DNA of 41,881 nt from Desulfobulbaceae bacterium (GCA_008933635.1 WBUQ01000020.1:1-41881), one strand, 5' to 3'. Positions 9,861 through 21,059 are shown, counted from the first letter of the stretch. The notes: a model not told the origin generated them from the letters alone. A program made the numbers and translations.

Positions 9861-9867
9861 TCTCCTT
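9861..9867 (-). promoter_or_regulatory. Ribosome-binding site of lon
   Basis: Read on the minus strand, AAGGAGA lies 4 nt before the lon ATG, an almost ideal Shine-Dalgarno that decides the start. Confidence 0.8.
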
Positions 9868-9975
9868 TTCGCTTTTCAGCACCAGCGGGATGTCATCAAG
9901 GCATCGCCGTAACACGACCACGTTTTCCCGGACACATCCAACCAGCCACGCATTATTAATTAACACCTTCATTTT

Positions 9976-10004
9976 TAAGTACAATTTGCCATTATCGTTG
10001 TCAA
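9976..10004 (-). promoter_or_regulatory. Possible sigma-70-like promoter for lon
   Basis: On the minus strand a consensus TTGACA (9999-10004) is followed after 17 nt by TACTTA (9976-9981), a weak -10. It lies about 120 nt upstream of the lon start in the most AT-rich part of the gap. The -35 is convincing; the -10 is poor. Confidence 0.35.
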
Positions 10005-10231
10005 GGACTTATTCCTTCAAACACAGCTTCGAGCTCTTCGCACCCCAGCGATCTCCTTCGGCACCGGATGACCGTCAGGCACTTGGAAGTTACAATATTG
10101 TCGCAGTTTTTTTTTGTACGGCACCGAGCAATACTCTGCTTGACCTTTCCAACATGAATAAGGTAGCATCACTTCCGGAATGCACCAATGCTGTGTAGAC
10201 TTGTAATGCAATACACCCTGATTGGAAAGGC

Positions 10232-10268
10232 TGTGGGGAGCTTTTCCCCCACACCCATGCCAATGGGT
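10232..10268 (+). promoter_or_regulatory. Tandem hairpins in the livJ leader
   Basis: Two adjacent stem-loops share base 10253. The first is TGTGGGG / CCCCACA (10232-10238 with 10247-10253, 8-nt loop). The second is ACCCAT / ATGGGT (10253-10258 with 10263-10268, 4-nt loop). They sit about 35 nt before the AGGAGG of livJ. They may modulate transcription or mRNA stability; no known riboswitch class is recognised. Confidence 0.4.
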
Positions 10269-10310
10269 GAACCGAAACCATCTGTTGATTCATTCAAAGA
10301 AGGAGGGAGT

Positions 10311-11513
10311 ATGTTCAATCACATGTCGAAAGCGTTATCGTTGTTTGTCGCCGCCAGCATGACCATGGCTACCTGCGGCATGGCCTTGGCAGCCGATGCC
10401 AAGTCCATCAAGATAGCCACCCAGTCGCCGCTTTCCGGCGATCAGTCGGTTGTCGGCGTCGACATCAAGAGAGGTGCGGAACTGGCACTGGAACAACTCG
10501 GCAAGCCCCTGGCTGACATGGGATTCAAGGTCGAACTCGCCCCCTTCGACGACCAGGCGAATCCTGACACCGGTGTCGCCAACGCCAAGCGTATCGTCTC
10601 CGACCCGGCTATTTTAGCCGTTGTCGGTCACTATAACTCAGGGGTCCAGATCCCTTCCTCCGAGGTCTACCACACCTCTGGCCTGGCCAACGTCTCACCT
10701 GCCAACACCAACCCGAAAGTCACTACCCGCGGCTACCTGGAAGTAAATCGCATCGTCGGACGTGACGACGTCCAAGGTGTGGTCGGCGCCGATTTCGCCC
10801 TTGGCTTGGGTGCCAAGAGTGTTTTTGTCATTCATGACAAGACAGCATACGGCCAGGGTATCGCCGAATTCTTCAAGAAACGTGCGGAAGAAAAAGGCCT
10901 CAAGGTGCTTGGCTTTGAAGGCACCGAAGAGAAGGCCAACTTTGACGCCCTGCTCTCGCCGATCCTCGCCGGCAGCCCGGATCTCGTCTATTTCGGCGGC
11001 ATGTACTCCCAGGCAGCCGTTCTCTTCAAGCAGGCTCGCGAACGCGGCTATGCCGGAACCTTCCTGAGTGACGACGGTTTTGATTCTTCCGACGCCACCA
11101 AGATCGCCGGCCAGACTCTCATCGATGGCGGCGGCACCTATTATTCGACCGTTTCCGGCCCGGCTGCTGTCTATCCCGGCACAGCAAAGTTCATCGCTGA
11201 CTTCAAGGCGAAATTCAACTCCGATCCCCAGCCGTTCGCAGCCCAGGGTTATGACAGCATGGCCATCGTTCTGAAGGCCATCGAAAATGCCGCAAAAGCA
11301 GGTGGCAATGCCACCCCGACCCGTGAAGCAGTCGCCAAAGCGATCCGTGAGTTGAAGGACTTCCCGGGCATTACCGGAACTTTCACCTTCAACAACATCG
11401 GCGATCCGATCGTTGCCAAATACTTCGTCATCAAGGTCAACTCCGCTGACCCGGCGAAGTGGAGCGAAAACTCCATCGTCGAGACCCTCGATATCGCTCC
11501 TCCGCAGCAATAA
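10311..11513 (+). CDS. livJ: Branched-chain amino-acid ABC transporter substrate-binding protein
   Basis: Periplasmic binding protein (type I fold) that delivers leucine/isoleucine/valine or related amino acids to LivHMGF. I start at ATG 10311 because AAGGAGGGAGT immediately precedes it and a classic signal peptide follows (basic start, hydrophobic core near 8-22, cleavage at ALA-ADAKS near 27). Upstream in-frame codons lie in the leader. The mature protein begins KIATQSPLSGDQSVVG, typical for the family, and carries the ligand-pocket region GHYNSGVQIPSSEVY. Length is 400 aa. It is the first gene of the liv operon, separated from livH by a strong hairpin-T terminator. Exact substrate specificity cannot be read from sequence. 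Confidence 0.95.
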   Translation: MFNHMSKALSLFVAASMTMATCGMALAADAKSIKIATQSPLSGDQSVVGVDIKRGAELALEQLGKPLADMGFKVELAPFDDQANPDTGVANAKRIVSDPAILAVVGHYNSGVQIPSSEVYHTSGLANVSPANTNPKVTTRGYLEVNRIVGRDDVQGVVGADFALGLGAKSVFVIHDKTAYGQGIAEFFKKRAEEKGLKVLGFEGTEEKANFDALLSPILAGSPDLVYFGGMYSQAAVLFKQARERGYAGTFLSDDGFDSSDATKIAGQTLIDGGGTYYSTVSGPAAVYPGTAKFIADFKAKFNSDPQPFAAQGYDSMAIVLKAIENAAKAGGNATPTREAVAKAIRELKDFPGITGTFTFNNIGDPIVAKYFVIKVNSADPAKWSENSIVETLDIAPPQQ

Positions 11514-11531
11514 GGCTTCCTCAGCTCCTTT

Positions 11532-11572
11532 CCTTCCGGTCCTTTCCACCCAGAAAGGACCGGAAGGTTTTT
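11532..11572 (+). terminator. Intrinsic terminator between livJ and livH
   Basis: Perfect 15-bp stem (left 11532-11546, right 11553-11567) with a 6-nt loop, directly followed by TTTTT. It begins 18 nt after the livJ stop and ends 15 nt before the livH ATG. Leaky termination here would give more binding protein than permease. Confidence 0.9.
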
Positions 11573-11587
11573 CATTAGGGATTCCCT

Positions 11588-12763
11588 ATGAATCGATTTG
11601 TTCAGTCTATCAACGTCAACGAGTTGATACGGCCATTGGGTCAGCTCATGGTTTTTTCCCTGGGCAGCGCCATCGCTCTCTCTGGCATTGCGCTTATGCT
11701 AGCCCTGGTGCTCGATCAGACCGCCGTCGGTCTGGCCCTCCAGGACAAGTATAACGTCACCCTGTATACCTATACCCTGATAAATCTGCCGCAGGTGGTG
11801 ATCGACGGACTGACCATCGGCTTCGTGTATGCAGCGATCGCTCTCGGCTATACGATGGTGTATGGCGTTCTGGAATTCATCAACTTCGCCCACAGCGAGA
11901 TCTTTGCCGTCGGTGCCTTTATCGGCGTTGAATTCCTCATCGCCATGGACAGCAGCGGCCTATTGCGCAGTGCATCGATCGGCATGTCATACCTGCTGCT
12001 GATCCTCGCAATCCTCCTTGGCATGGTGGCCGCCGGAGGCCTGGCGGTGACGGTCGAGCGGGTGGCCTACCGCCCCCTGCGGGGAGCCTCCCGGCTGGTG
12101 CCGTTGATTTCGGCGATCGGTGTCTCCTTCCTGCTGCAGGATGTCATTCGCCTGGTGGAAGGTTTGACTACCGGAGATTTCAACCGGATTTTCCCCTCCT
12201 TCGGCAATTTCGACCAGCGGCTCAATTTCGGCAAATTGGCCCTCGGCGCGACGAACATCAACCTCGGCATATCGATCAAGTCGATCATCGTCATTGTCGC
12301 GGCAATGTTGATGCTGATCGGTCTCAACTACCTCGTCAACGCCACGAGAATCGGCAAGGCCATCCGTGCCGTCGCCCAGGACCGCCATACAGCCAGTCTG
12401 ATGGGGATCAACGTCAACCGGATCATCTCGATTACCTTTCTCGTCGGCGGGCTGCTCGGTGGCGCCGCCGGCGTCCTGTACGCGCTGAAATTCACCAGGA
12501 TCGATCCTTTCGTCGGTTTCTTTCCTGGCCTGAAAGCCTTTGCGGCTGCAGTTCTTGGCGGTATCGGCAACCTTACCGGCGCCCTGCTCGGTGGAATCGT
12601 CCTCGGGATGCTGGAAACCTTCGCCGGTTCCTATATGGGAGTTTTCACCATGGGTGCCGCAGGCTCCGAATACAAGGATATCTTCGCCTTCAGCATCCTG
12701 ATCCTCGTCCTGATTTTCCGTCCGCAGGGTCTCATGGGTGAAAACGTCGGACAGAAGGCATAA
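11588..12763 (+). CDS. livH: Branched-chain amino-acid ABC transporter permease LivH
   Basis: Inner-membrane permease subunit, pairing with LivM. The family core starts near residue 71 (VIDGLTIGFVYAAIALGYT) and contains EFINFAHSEIFAVGAF near 97-112, the cytoplasmic-loop region IGKAIRAVAQDRHTASLMGI that contacts the ATPases, and FFPGLKAFAAAVLGGIGN. At 391 aa it is longer than usual LivH (about 300): the first 70 residues add one predicted membrane segment (about 21-45) and a short loop. An AGGG lies 7 nt before the ATG. The gene follows the livJ terminator and precedes livM by 13 nt. Confidence 0.95.
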   Translation: MNRFVQSINVNELIRPLGQLMVFSLGSAIALSGIALMLALVLDQTAVGLALQDKYNVTLYTYTLINLPQVVIDGLTIGFVYAAIALGYTMVYGVLEFINFAHSEIFAVGAFIGVEFLIAMDSSGLLRSASIGMSYLLLILAILLGMVAAGGLAVTVERVAYRPLRGASRLVPLISAIGVSFLLQDVIRLVEGLTTGDFNRIFPSFGNFDQRLNFGKLALGATNINLGISIKSIIVIVAAMLMLIGLNYLVNATRIGKAIRAVAQDRHTASLMGINVNRIISITFLVGGLLGGAAGVLYALKFTRIDPFVGFFPGLKAFAAAVLGGIGNLTGALLGGIVLGMLETFAGSYMGVFTMGAAGSEYKDIFAFSILILVLIFRPQGLMGENVGQKA

Positions 12764-12776
12764 GGAGGAGGGAATC

Positions 12777-14126
12777 ATGATATCCATGACTATCCGGCAG
12801 CTCTTTGAACAGATCAACCGCGGCTACTGGCCCTACGCCATCATCCTGGCACATATTGTTCTGGGAACTGCCATGGTCTACTCGACCCCTCGTTCCAGCA
12901 TCGCCTTCCTGGTGCTGATCACCTCGTTTTTCTCCCTGTACTATTTCAAAGCCGACATCCGTTTCAAAATCATCGTCGGCGCTATCCTCGCCTTGATAGT
13001 TATCCCGATCGTCGGAGTGCGAAACATTTTCTACCTGGAAGTCATTTTCCAGGTCTGCGTGTTCGCCGCCCTCGCCCTGGGTCTGAATATCGTTGTCGGT
13101 TTCGCTGGTCTGCTTGATCTCGGCTATGTCGCCTTTTATGCCGTCGGAGCCTACCTGTGGGCCTTCTTCGGCTCACAGCAGTTCTACGTTCTCCATTTCG
13201 CTCCGGGCACACAGCCTTCGAACCTGCCTTTTCTGTTGCCGGGAGATGCCTTTTATCTCTTCTTGTTTCTGGCAATCATTGTCGCCGCCTTCACCGGCAT
13301 CCTGCTCGGTCTGCCTGTTCTTCGCCTGCGCGGCGACTACCTCGCCATTGTCACCCTTGGCTTTGGAGAAGTCATCCGGGTGCTGGCCAACAATCTCGAC
13401 AAACCGCTGAATTTCACCAACGGTCCGCAGGGCATAACCCCGATACAGCGTCCGACCATGCCGGAGACTGTGGTCGAATGGTTCAACAATGTCTTCGGTG
13501 GTATGATCGGGCACAAGGCCAGTACTGCCGACCTGTACAATGTGATGTTCTATTTTTTCGCCCTGATGGTGATCATCGTCATCATCTTCGTGACCAGACG
13601 AGTTGACGATTCCAAGATCGGCAGGGCCTGGACTGCCGTCCGGGAGGATGAGACGGCGGCTATCGCCATGGGTATCCCGCTGGTCAGGATGAAACTGGCA
13701 GCCTTCGCCCTCGGTGCATCCTTTGCCGGAGTAATGGGTGTCCTGCTGGCAGCCAGTCGGACCTTCATCAGCCCTGAATCCTTCTCCTTCATGCAGTCGA
13801 TAGGCGTACTGTCGATGGTCATCCTGGGTGGCTCAGGAAGCATTCCCGGGGCCATCCTCGGTGCGGCAACCGTCACCCTGCTGAACCTCCAGATCCTGCA
13901 GGGATTCTCGCTGTACCTGAGCGAACTTCGCCAGAGCGACGCCGTCATCCCGCTGATAAATTTTGCCTGGCGCGACCTTTCCACCCAACTTGACCCGGCG
14001 AAATATCAACGATTGCTCTTCGGCCTGATCCTGATCCTGATGATGATTTTCCGGCCGGGCGGCCTGATTCCTGCCAAACGCCGAAAACGCAGGCTCGCCT
14101 CGGACCAAGCAACGGCAGAACAATAG
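12777..14126 (+). CDS. livM: Branched-chain amino-acid ABC transporter permease LivM
   Basis: Second inner-membrane permease subunit of the Liv transporter. I start at ATG 12777, which follows AAGGAGGAGGG; an in-frame ATG at 12738 lies inside livH. The 449-aa protein has several N-terminal hydrophobic segments, then the LivM core LGLNIVVGFAGLLDLGYVAF near 100, LRLRGDYLAIVTLGFGE near 195, and IGRAWTAVREDETAAIAMGI, the ATPase-coupling loop. The C terminus is basic (KRRKRR), consistent with a cytoplasmic end. It lies between livH and livG with 13-nt gaps. Confidence 0.95.
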   Translation: MISMTIRQLFEQINRGYWPYAIILAHIVLGTAMVYSTPRSSIAFLVLITSFFSLYYFKADIRFKIIVGAILALIVIPIVGVRNIFYLEVIFQVCVFAALALGLNIVVGFAGLLDLGYVAFYAVGAYLWAFFGSQQFYVLHFAPGTQPSNLPFLLPGDAFYLFLFLAIIVAAFTGILLGLPVLRLRGDYLAIVTLGFGEVIRVLANNLDKPLNFTNGPQGITPIQRPTMPETVVEWFNNVFGGMIGHKASTADLYNVMFYFFALMVIIVIIFVTRRVDDSKIGRAWTAVREDETAAIAMGIPLVRMKLAAFALGASFAGVMGVLLAASRTFISPESFSFMQSIGVLSMVILGGSGSIPGAILGAATVTLLNLQILQGFSLYLSELRQSDAVIPLINFAWRDLSTQLDPAKYQRLLFGLILILMMIFRPGGLIPAKRRKRRLASDQATAEQ

Positions 14127-14139
14127 GACGACAATTCAG

Positions 14140-14934
14140 ATGGCGCTTCTTGAAACTATCGATATCACGAAAGTCTTCGGCGGATTGACAGCAGTCAACA
14201 AAGTCAATTTCAAGCTGGAACCGGGACAGATTGTCAGCATCATCGGGCCAAACGGAGCTGGAAAAACAACCTTTTTCAACACGCTGACCGGTATCTACAG
14301 CCCGGATGGCGGCGAGATCAACTTCAATGGTCGATCCCTGCTCAAACTTCGCCCCGATCAGATAGCCGCCCGCGGCATCAGCCGTACATTCCAGAACATC
14401 CGTCTCTTCGGAGAAATGTCTGTCATCGAGAACATCCTGGTCGGCATGCATGTTCATCTCCGCCAGTCGCCAATCGCCACCCTGCTGCACCTGAAAGGAT
14501 TCAAGAATGAAGAAGCGGAAGCCGAGAATAAGGCTGTCGAATTGATGCACTATGTCGGCCTCAGGGGCGTCGGCAACGAACTGGCAAAGAATCTGCCTTA
14601 TGGAGCTCAGCGTCGCCTTGAAATAGCCAGGGCGTTGGCCGCCGATCCGCTGCTGCTGCTCCTCGACGAACCCGCCGCCGGGATGAATCCCCAGGAGACC
14701 GAGGATGTCACGAAACTCTTCCGCAGCATCCGTGACGACCGCGGCACCACCATCCTTCTGATCGAACATGATATGCGGGTAGTCATGAACATCTCCGAAC
14801 ATATCATCGTCATGGATTACGGGGAAAAGATTGCCGAAGGAACTCCAGCGGAAATTCGTTCGAACCCGCGGGTCATTGAAGCCTATCTCGGCCGCGGGGC
14901 AGTCGCCGGACAGCACGAGGAGAAACTGTCATGA
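14140..14934 (+). CDS. livG: Branched-chain amino-acid ABC transporter ATP-binding protein LivG
   Basis: Cytoplasmic ATPase of the Liv transporter. Walker A GPNGAGKT is at 36-43, the signature is LPYGAQ at 152-157 (the LivG-type variant of LSGGQ), Walker B LLLLLDEP at 171-178, and the switch histidine lies in LLIEHDM. The stretch GISRTFQNIRLF near 79-90 is diagnostic of LivG. Length 264 aa is standard. Its stop overlaps the livF start (ATGA), so the two ATPases are translationally coupled. Confidence 0.96.
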   Translation: MALLETIDITKVFGGLTAVNKVNFKLEPGQIVSIIGPNGAGKTTFFNTLTGIYSPDGGEINFNGRSLLKLRPDQIAARGISRTFQNIRLFGEMSVIENILVGMHVHLRQSPIATLLHLKGFKNEEAEAENKAVELMHYVGLRGVGNELAKNLPYGAQRRLEIARALAADPLLLLLDEPAAGMNPQETEDVTKLFRSIRDDRGTTILLIEHDMRVVMNISEHIIVMDYGEKIAEGTPAEIRSNPRVIEAYLGRGAVAGQHEEKLS

Positions 14935-15644
14935 GCCTCCTTTCCCTGAACAACGTCCACAGCCACTATGGACATATCCATGCCCTGAAAGGCATCAGTC
15001 TCGATGTCAACAAAGGGGAGATCGTCACCTTGATCGGTTCAAACGGCGCCGGCAAGAGCACTACCCTGCGAACCATTTCCGGCATGATGCATCCGACTTC
15101 CGGCAGCATCACCCTGAATGGCGTGGATATATCGAAAATGGACCCGCATGCGATCGTCCTCGCCGGCCTCGGCCATGTGCCGGAAGGTCGCGGGATCTTC
15201 CCAAAGCTGACAGTCAAGGAGAACCTGGAAATGGGGGCCTTTACCGTCACTGATCGCCAGGCGGTCGAAGAACGCATGGAATACGGATTTACCCTTTTCC
15301 CACGATTGAAGGAACGCGTCAGCCAGTATGGCGGCACACTTTCAGGTGGCGAACAGCAGATGCTGGCCATCGCCCGCGGCCTGATGCTCAACCCGAGCAT
15401 CCTGATGCTCGACGAACCGTCGATGGGGCTGGCTCCGGTGCTGGTGGAGCTGATTTTCGACATCATCAAAACCCTCAACGAGAAGGGAACAACCGTCCTT
15501 CTGGTCGAACAGAACGCCCTGATGGCCCTTTCGATCGCCCACCGCGGCTATGTGCTGCAGACCGGAGAAATTGTGGTCAACGATTCAGCCGCCAACCTGA
15601 AGATGAACCCTCTGGTGCAGAAGGCCTACCTGGGGATGGATTGA
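14931..15644 (+). CDS. livF: Branched-chain amino-acid ABC transporter ATP-binding protein LivF
   Basis: Second ATPase of the Liv transporter, expected to dimerise with LivG. It has Walker A GSNGAGKS at 36-43, signature LSGGEQ at 137-142, Walker B SILMLDEP at 156-163, and the LivF hallmark LGHVPEGRGIFPKLTV near 80-95. At 237 aa it has the usual length. It starts within the livG stop codon. Its 3' end overlaps the convergent membrane transferase gene by 19 bp, so no separate terminator is visible between them. Confidence 0.96.
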   Translation: MSLLSLNNVHSHYGHIHALKGISLDVNKGEIVTLIGSNGAGKSTTLRTISGMMHPTSGSITLNGVDISKMDPHAIVLAGLGHVPEGRGIFPKLTVKENLEMGAFTVTDRQAVEERMEYGFTLFPRLKERVSQYGGTLSGGEQQMLAIARGLMLNPSILMLDEPSMGLAPVLVELIFDIIKTLNEKGTTVLLVEQNALMALSIAHRGYVLQTGEIVVNDSAANLKMNPLVQKAYLGMD

Positions 15645-17356
15645 GAGATCTTCTGTCCCTGTTGGTGCTTTGCGGCTATCGTCTGTGAGGGCGAATGGAT
15701 CACCTGCAGATTCTGCGGCGTACCGTCCCGGTGAAGAGAAAACTGCATATAGCCGCTTCGGCCGAATGATGCCACGCCGTTGACATAGACCAGGCCACTC
15801 TCCTCGGCCGGATTGCGGATATCGTAGCCAAGAACCCGGGCAATGATCTTACCGACCTGATAGTGGGTGACTGGCGGTTTTTCCCGCTGTTCCCGTATGA
15901 ATCCGGGATCGACTCCGGCGGCATACATCATGACAGGGACCAGCGGTGAGACCAGGTCGAGCTGGTCATGACCCCAGTGCCCGTTTTCCCCCAGATTTTC
16001 CCCGTGGTCAGAAGTAAAAAAGACATAGAGCGATCCTCTCGATTTCTCTCGCAATTCAGCCAGCAGCTCGCGATACAGGTAGTCGGCGTAGAGAACGGCA
16101 TTGTCGTAGGCATTGGTGCTCGCCTCTGCAAAAGGAAGATCCTGCGTAGGAAAACGCTGGAAGTCCGGACGATGCTCGGTGTTTTCCTGGTAAGGCAGGT
16201 GGACATTGCGCTGATGGACGACGATGAAACGTTTGCCGCCGGACGGGATTTCCCTGACTAATCGCAACAGCCCTTCATCCTTGTCCTGCTCGAACACTTC
16301 CGGCTGCCTGTCAGAGGTGACCATCACATCGATCGGACCGAGTTTGACGCCGTTCAGGCAATTGCTGTTCTGAGCGGACAGATAGTAGGTGGTGAATCCG
16401 TGCTGTTTGGCCAGCTGAAAAAGATTGGTATCCTGCTGCCGCAAGCGGCTTTCGTCGAGAGGGTGATACTGCAGGGTATAGAACATCGGCAAGGTCGACC
16501 GGGTGGCGTTGGCAGCCGAGAAGCCCTTGCCGAAATAAAAATCCGGACTGGATGACAGACTGTCGAGAAACGGCGTTGTCTTGCGGCCGTACCCGAACAG
16601 TGACATATGATTCGGGGTCAGGCTTTCCCCCATGACCACCACTACGGTCATCGGTGCCATCGACATGGCCGTCTCCCGTACCTCATACGCCGGGAACTCC
16701 AACTTTGCCGTCTGAGCGAACACACTCTCGGGCAGCAGCACGCCGAAATACAATGAGTAGGAGTTGAGAGTGTTGATCAGTGTCGGATTTTTGGCCGTGG
16801 GGAAAAAATTGACGATATCGTTACGGTCGGTGTGGGTCTTGATCCGAATCAGCGGAAAGAGCAGAAAGGCTATGACGACAACGATGAACCACCGATTCTT
16901 GACCGGCAGATGCCATGTCCGGTAGAGGAGCAGCAGACAGAGCAGATACGGTACCAGAACGACCACCGGCACATAGAGGAAGTGGACGGAATTGGCCGCC
17001 GCCGTTCCAACCACTTCCAGGTGCTCGACCAGCATCAGGCCGATGGCGAAGGGAGTGATGTACTCGTGATCAAAGGCCAGACTGCCGAACTGCGTCAGTT
17101 CAAGAATCGCCAGCGCCGAGAGAACAACTGCAGCCAGCCGGAAACTCGGACAGGCACAGAGGGCAACACCGAACCCCCAGAACATCCAGAAATACTTGTC
17201 CCGGAACCACAGTACCTGCATGTCGTTGAACTGGTTGAAAAAAAAACCTGGCAACAACATGGTCAGGGCAATCATCATGCCCAGCACCGCCTGGATCGCT
17301 ACTTTTCTCCCGATAGTCTGCATAATGAACTGACTCTTCCGAATCGAGACAGACAT
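15626..17356 (-). CDS. Phosphoethanolamine transferase-like membrane protein (alkaline phosphatase superfamily)
   Basis: Predicted inner-membrane enzyme of the EptA/OpgE/CptA-like family that moves a phospho-headgroup onto an envelope glycan. The N-terminal half has about five membrane segments (near 20-40, 55-68, 72-88, 128-147 and 155-170). The periplasmic catalytic domain starts near 225 and carries MGESLTPNHMSLFGYGR (Glu244), the probable nucleophile Thr285 in ANATRSTLP, HQRNVHLPY near 381-389 and FTSDHGENLGENGHWGH (Asp450, His451). Length is 576 aa. ATG 17356 is used; an internal ATG at 17323, preceded by GGAAGAG, is an equally good start. The acceptor (lipid A, core or another glycan) is not determinable, and a sulfatase role is less likely. 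Confidence 0.85.
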   Translation of the reverse strand: MSVSIRKSQFIMQTIGRKVAIQAVLGMMIALTMLLPGFFFNQFNDMQVLWFRDKYFWMFWGFGVALCACPSFRLAAVVLSALAILELTQFGSLAFDHEYITPFAIGLMLVEHLEVVGTAAANSVHFLYVPVVVLVPYLLCLLLLYRTWHLPVKNRWFIVVVIAFLLFPLIRIKTHTDRNDIVNFFPTAKNPTLINTLNSYSLYFGVLLPESVFAQTAKLEFPAYEVRETAMSMAPMTVVVVMGESLTPNHMSLFGYGRKTTPFLDSLSSSPDFYFGKGFSAANATRSTLPMFYTLQYHPLDESRLRQQDTNLFQLAKQHGFTTYYLSAQNSNCLNGVKLGPIDVMVTSDRQPEVFEQDKDEGLLRLVREIPSGGKRFIVVHQRNVHLPYQENTEHRPDFQRFPTQDLPFAEASTNAYDNAVLYADYLYRELLAELREKSRGSLYVFFTSDHGENLGENGHWGHDQLDLVSPLVPVMMYAAGVDPGFIREQREKPPVTHYQVGKIIARVLGYDIRNPAEESGLVYVNGVASFGRSGYMQFSLHRDGTPQNLQVIHSPSQTIAAKHQQGQKISQSIPR

Positions 17357-17518
17357 CGCATGGATTACTGCCTGTTGCGATTAAATTTGCGGGATAATAT
17401 TTCCCTGCCTTTTCTTTTCCCTGTCCTGCCGGCAGAATTCCTGTACACTGGATTACAGCAGCTACATATTGACAGACAGGGCCTTGCCGAGAATTTTCTA
17501 TACCGCTTCACCTCTATT

Positions 17519-17531
17519 TTGTCACTGACAA
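17519..17531. promoter_or_regulatory. Palindrome upstream of the AcnA-type aconitase
   Basis: TTGTCACTGACAA is a perfect 6-1-6 palindrome, 43 nt before the acnA start, in the 217-bp gap shared with the divergent transferase gene. This is a plausible dimeric-regulator site, but the regulator is unknown. Confidence 0.3.
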
Positions 17532-17573
17532 CCTTACAGATCTATCCACCAGACACTGACCACGGAGCAGCCC

Positions 17574-20321
<2,748 letters not shown>

Positions 20322-20336
20322 CGATGGCACTGACGG

Positions 20337-20370
20337 AAAAAGGCCCTGGATGCGCCAGCATCCAGGGCCT
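20337..20370 (-). terminator. Intrinsic terminator of the Fur/Cys-rich regulator operon
   Basis: A 12-bp perfect stem (20341-20352 with 20359-20370, 6-nt loop) is followed, on the minus strand, by TTTTT (complement of 20337-20341). It therefore terminates the minus-strand regulator operon, and may also stop acnA transcripts from the plus strand, where the U-tract is missing. Confidence 0.88.
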
Positions 20371-20396
20371 CCTTGCCCCCCTTTCCGGCAAGCGGA

Positions 20397-20645
20397 TCAG
20401 GCCTTCAGAACCTGCCGTCCCTGATCGGTGATGCCATACTTGCAGCGAACCGGACTATCGACATAGCCTTGCTTCTTCAGGCCTGCGATCTTATTGCTGA
20501 GGCTTTTGGCTTCAAAACCGGTTGCTGCGGCTATATCCTTCGTGCCACATGGCCCGCCGCACTCCTCCATGGCGGCCAGAATCCGTTTCTCTTCATCCGA
20601 CAATGAGCTGGTGCTGCTGCACGCACATCCGCATCCGCATTTCAT
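20397..20645 (-). CDS. Small Cys-rich winged-helix DNA-binding protein, 82 aa
   Basis: A winged helix-turn-helix occupies about residues 15-80 (ILAAMEECGGPCGTKDIAAA, then SLSNKIAGLKKQGYVDSP as recognition helix and wing). The N terminus carries an alternating-cysteine cluster CGCGCAC (Cys3, 5, 7, 9); Cys29, Cys33 and Cys68 are additional. The arrangement suggests a metal or Fe-S sensing regulator, but this is inference. It is translationally coupled to the upstream Fur-family gene (ATGA overlap) and followed by a strong terminator, so the two form a bicistronic regulatory operon. I do not recognise a named family. Confidence 0.8.
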   Translation of the reverse strand: MKCGCGCACSSTSSLSDEEKRILAAMEECGGPCGTKDIAAATGFEAKSLSNKIAGLKKQGYVDSPVRCKYGITDQGRQVLKA

Positions 20646-21046
20646 TCCTTGATCTCCTTGTTTATTTTTTCACGACATGCTGGACATATGCCGGCAAGTT
20701 CAAGGCGATAGCCGGTAATGGTATACCCTGACCGCCCTTTTGCCGTTTCCACGGGGATCTGTTCCCTGTTCAACTCGACGTTATCGATCCGGTGGCAGAT
20801 CACGCAACAGATGTGATCGTGTTCCTTCACATCATAATCGAAGCGTTTCTGCCTGCCGCCAACCTCAAGTTTGGCAACCATCCCCAGGTTCGAAAGGATC
20901 TCGAGATTGCGGTAGACGGTAGCCAGGCTGATCCTCGGGATGAGACGTCGCACACGCTCGTAGAGTTCATCGGCAGTCAGGTGGCTGCCGCTTCTTTTCA
21001 ACTCTTCGAGAATAATCTCTCGCTGGTTGGTCATCCGCAATTGCAT
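20642..21046 (-). CDS. Fur-family transcriptional regulator
   Basis: Fur superfamily metalloregulator, 134 aa: N-terminal winged helix (about 1-70, with TADELYERVRR and SLATVYRNLEIL as the recognition region) and a C-terminal dimerisation/metal domain. A structural zinc site is visible as Cys81/Cys84 (CCVIC) and Cys121/Cys124 (CPAC); His76/His78 (EHDHIC) are candidate regulatory ligands. Fur, PerR or Zur identity cannot be settled, though the four-Cys zinc site and the promoter elements would suit PerR or Fur. Its own promoter overlaps Fur-box-like and Per-box-like sequences, implying autoregulation. It is coupled to a Cys-rich winged-helix protein and divergent from an ABC exporter. Confidence 0.92.
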   Translation of the reverse strand: MQLRMTNQREIILEELKRSGSHLTADELYERVRRLIPRISLATVYRNLEILSNLGMVAKLEVGGRQKRFDYDVKEHDHICCVICHRIDNVELNREQIPVETAKGRSGYTITGYRLELAGICPACREKINKEIKE

Positions 21047-21059
21047 CTCTATTCCTTTA

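Larger units (their letters stand above)
9857..10310. other. Divergent intergenic region between lon and livJ
   Basis: This 454-bp gap holds the lon ribosome-binding site, an AT-rich zone with a possible lon promoter (about 9950-10005), a T9 run at 10107-10115 and the livJ leader. A TTGACC near 10140 could be a -35 for livJ, but no convincing -10 follows it. An ORF reading through the gap from lon's complement has no coding character. No small gene is supported. Confidence 0.6.

Noticed and set aside
17467-17500. Sigma-70 promoter TTGACA...TCTATA for acnA
   Set aside because: TTGACA is present, but TCTATA is too far (over 20 nt) and the sequence at 17 nt is not -10-like.
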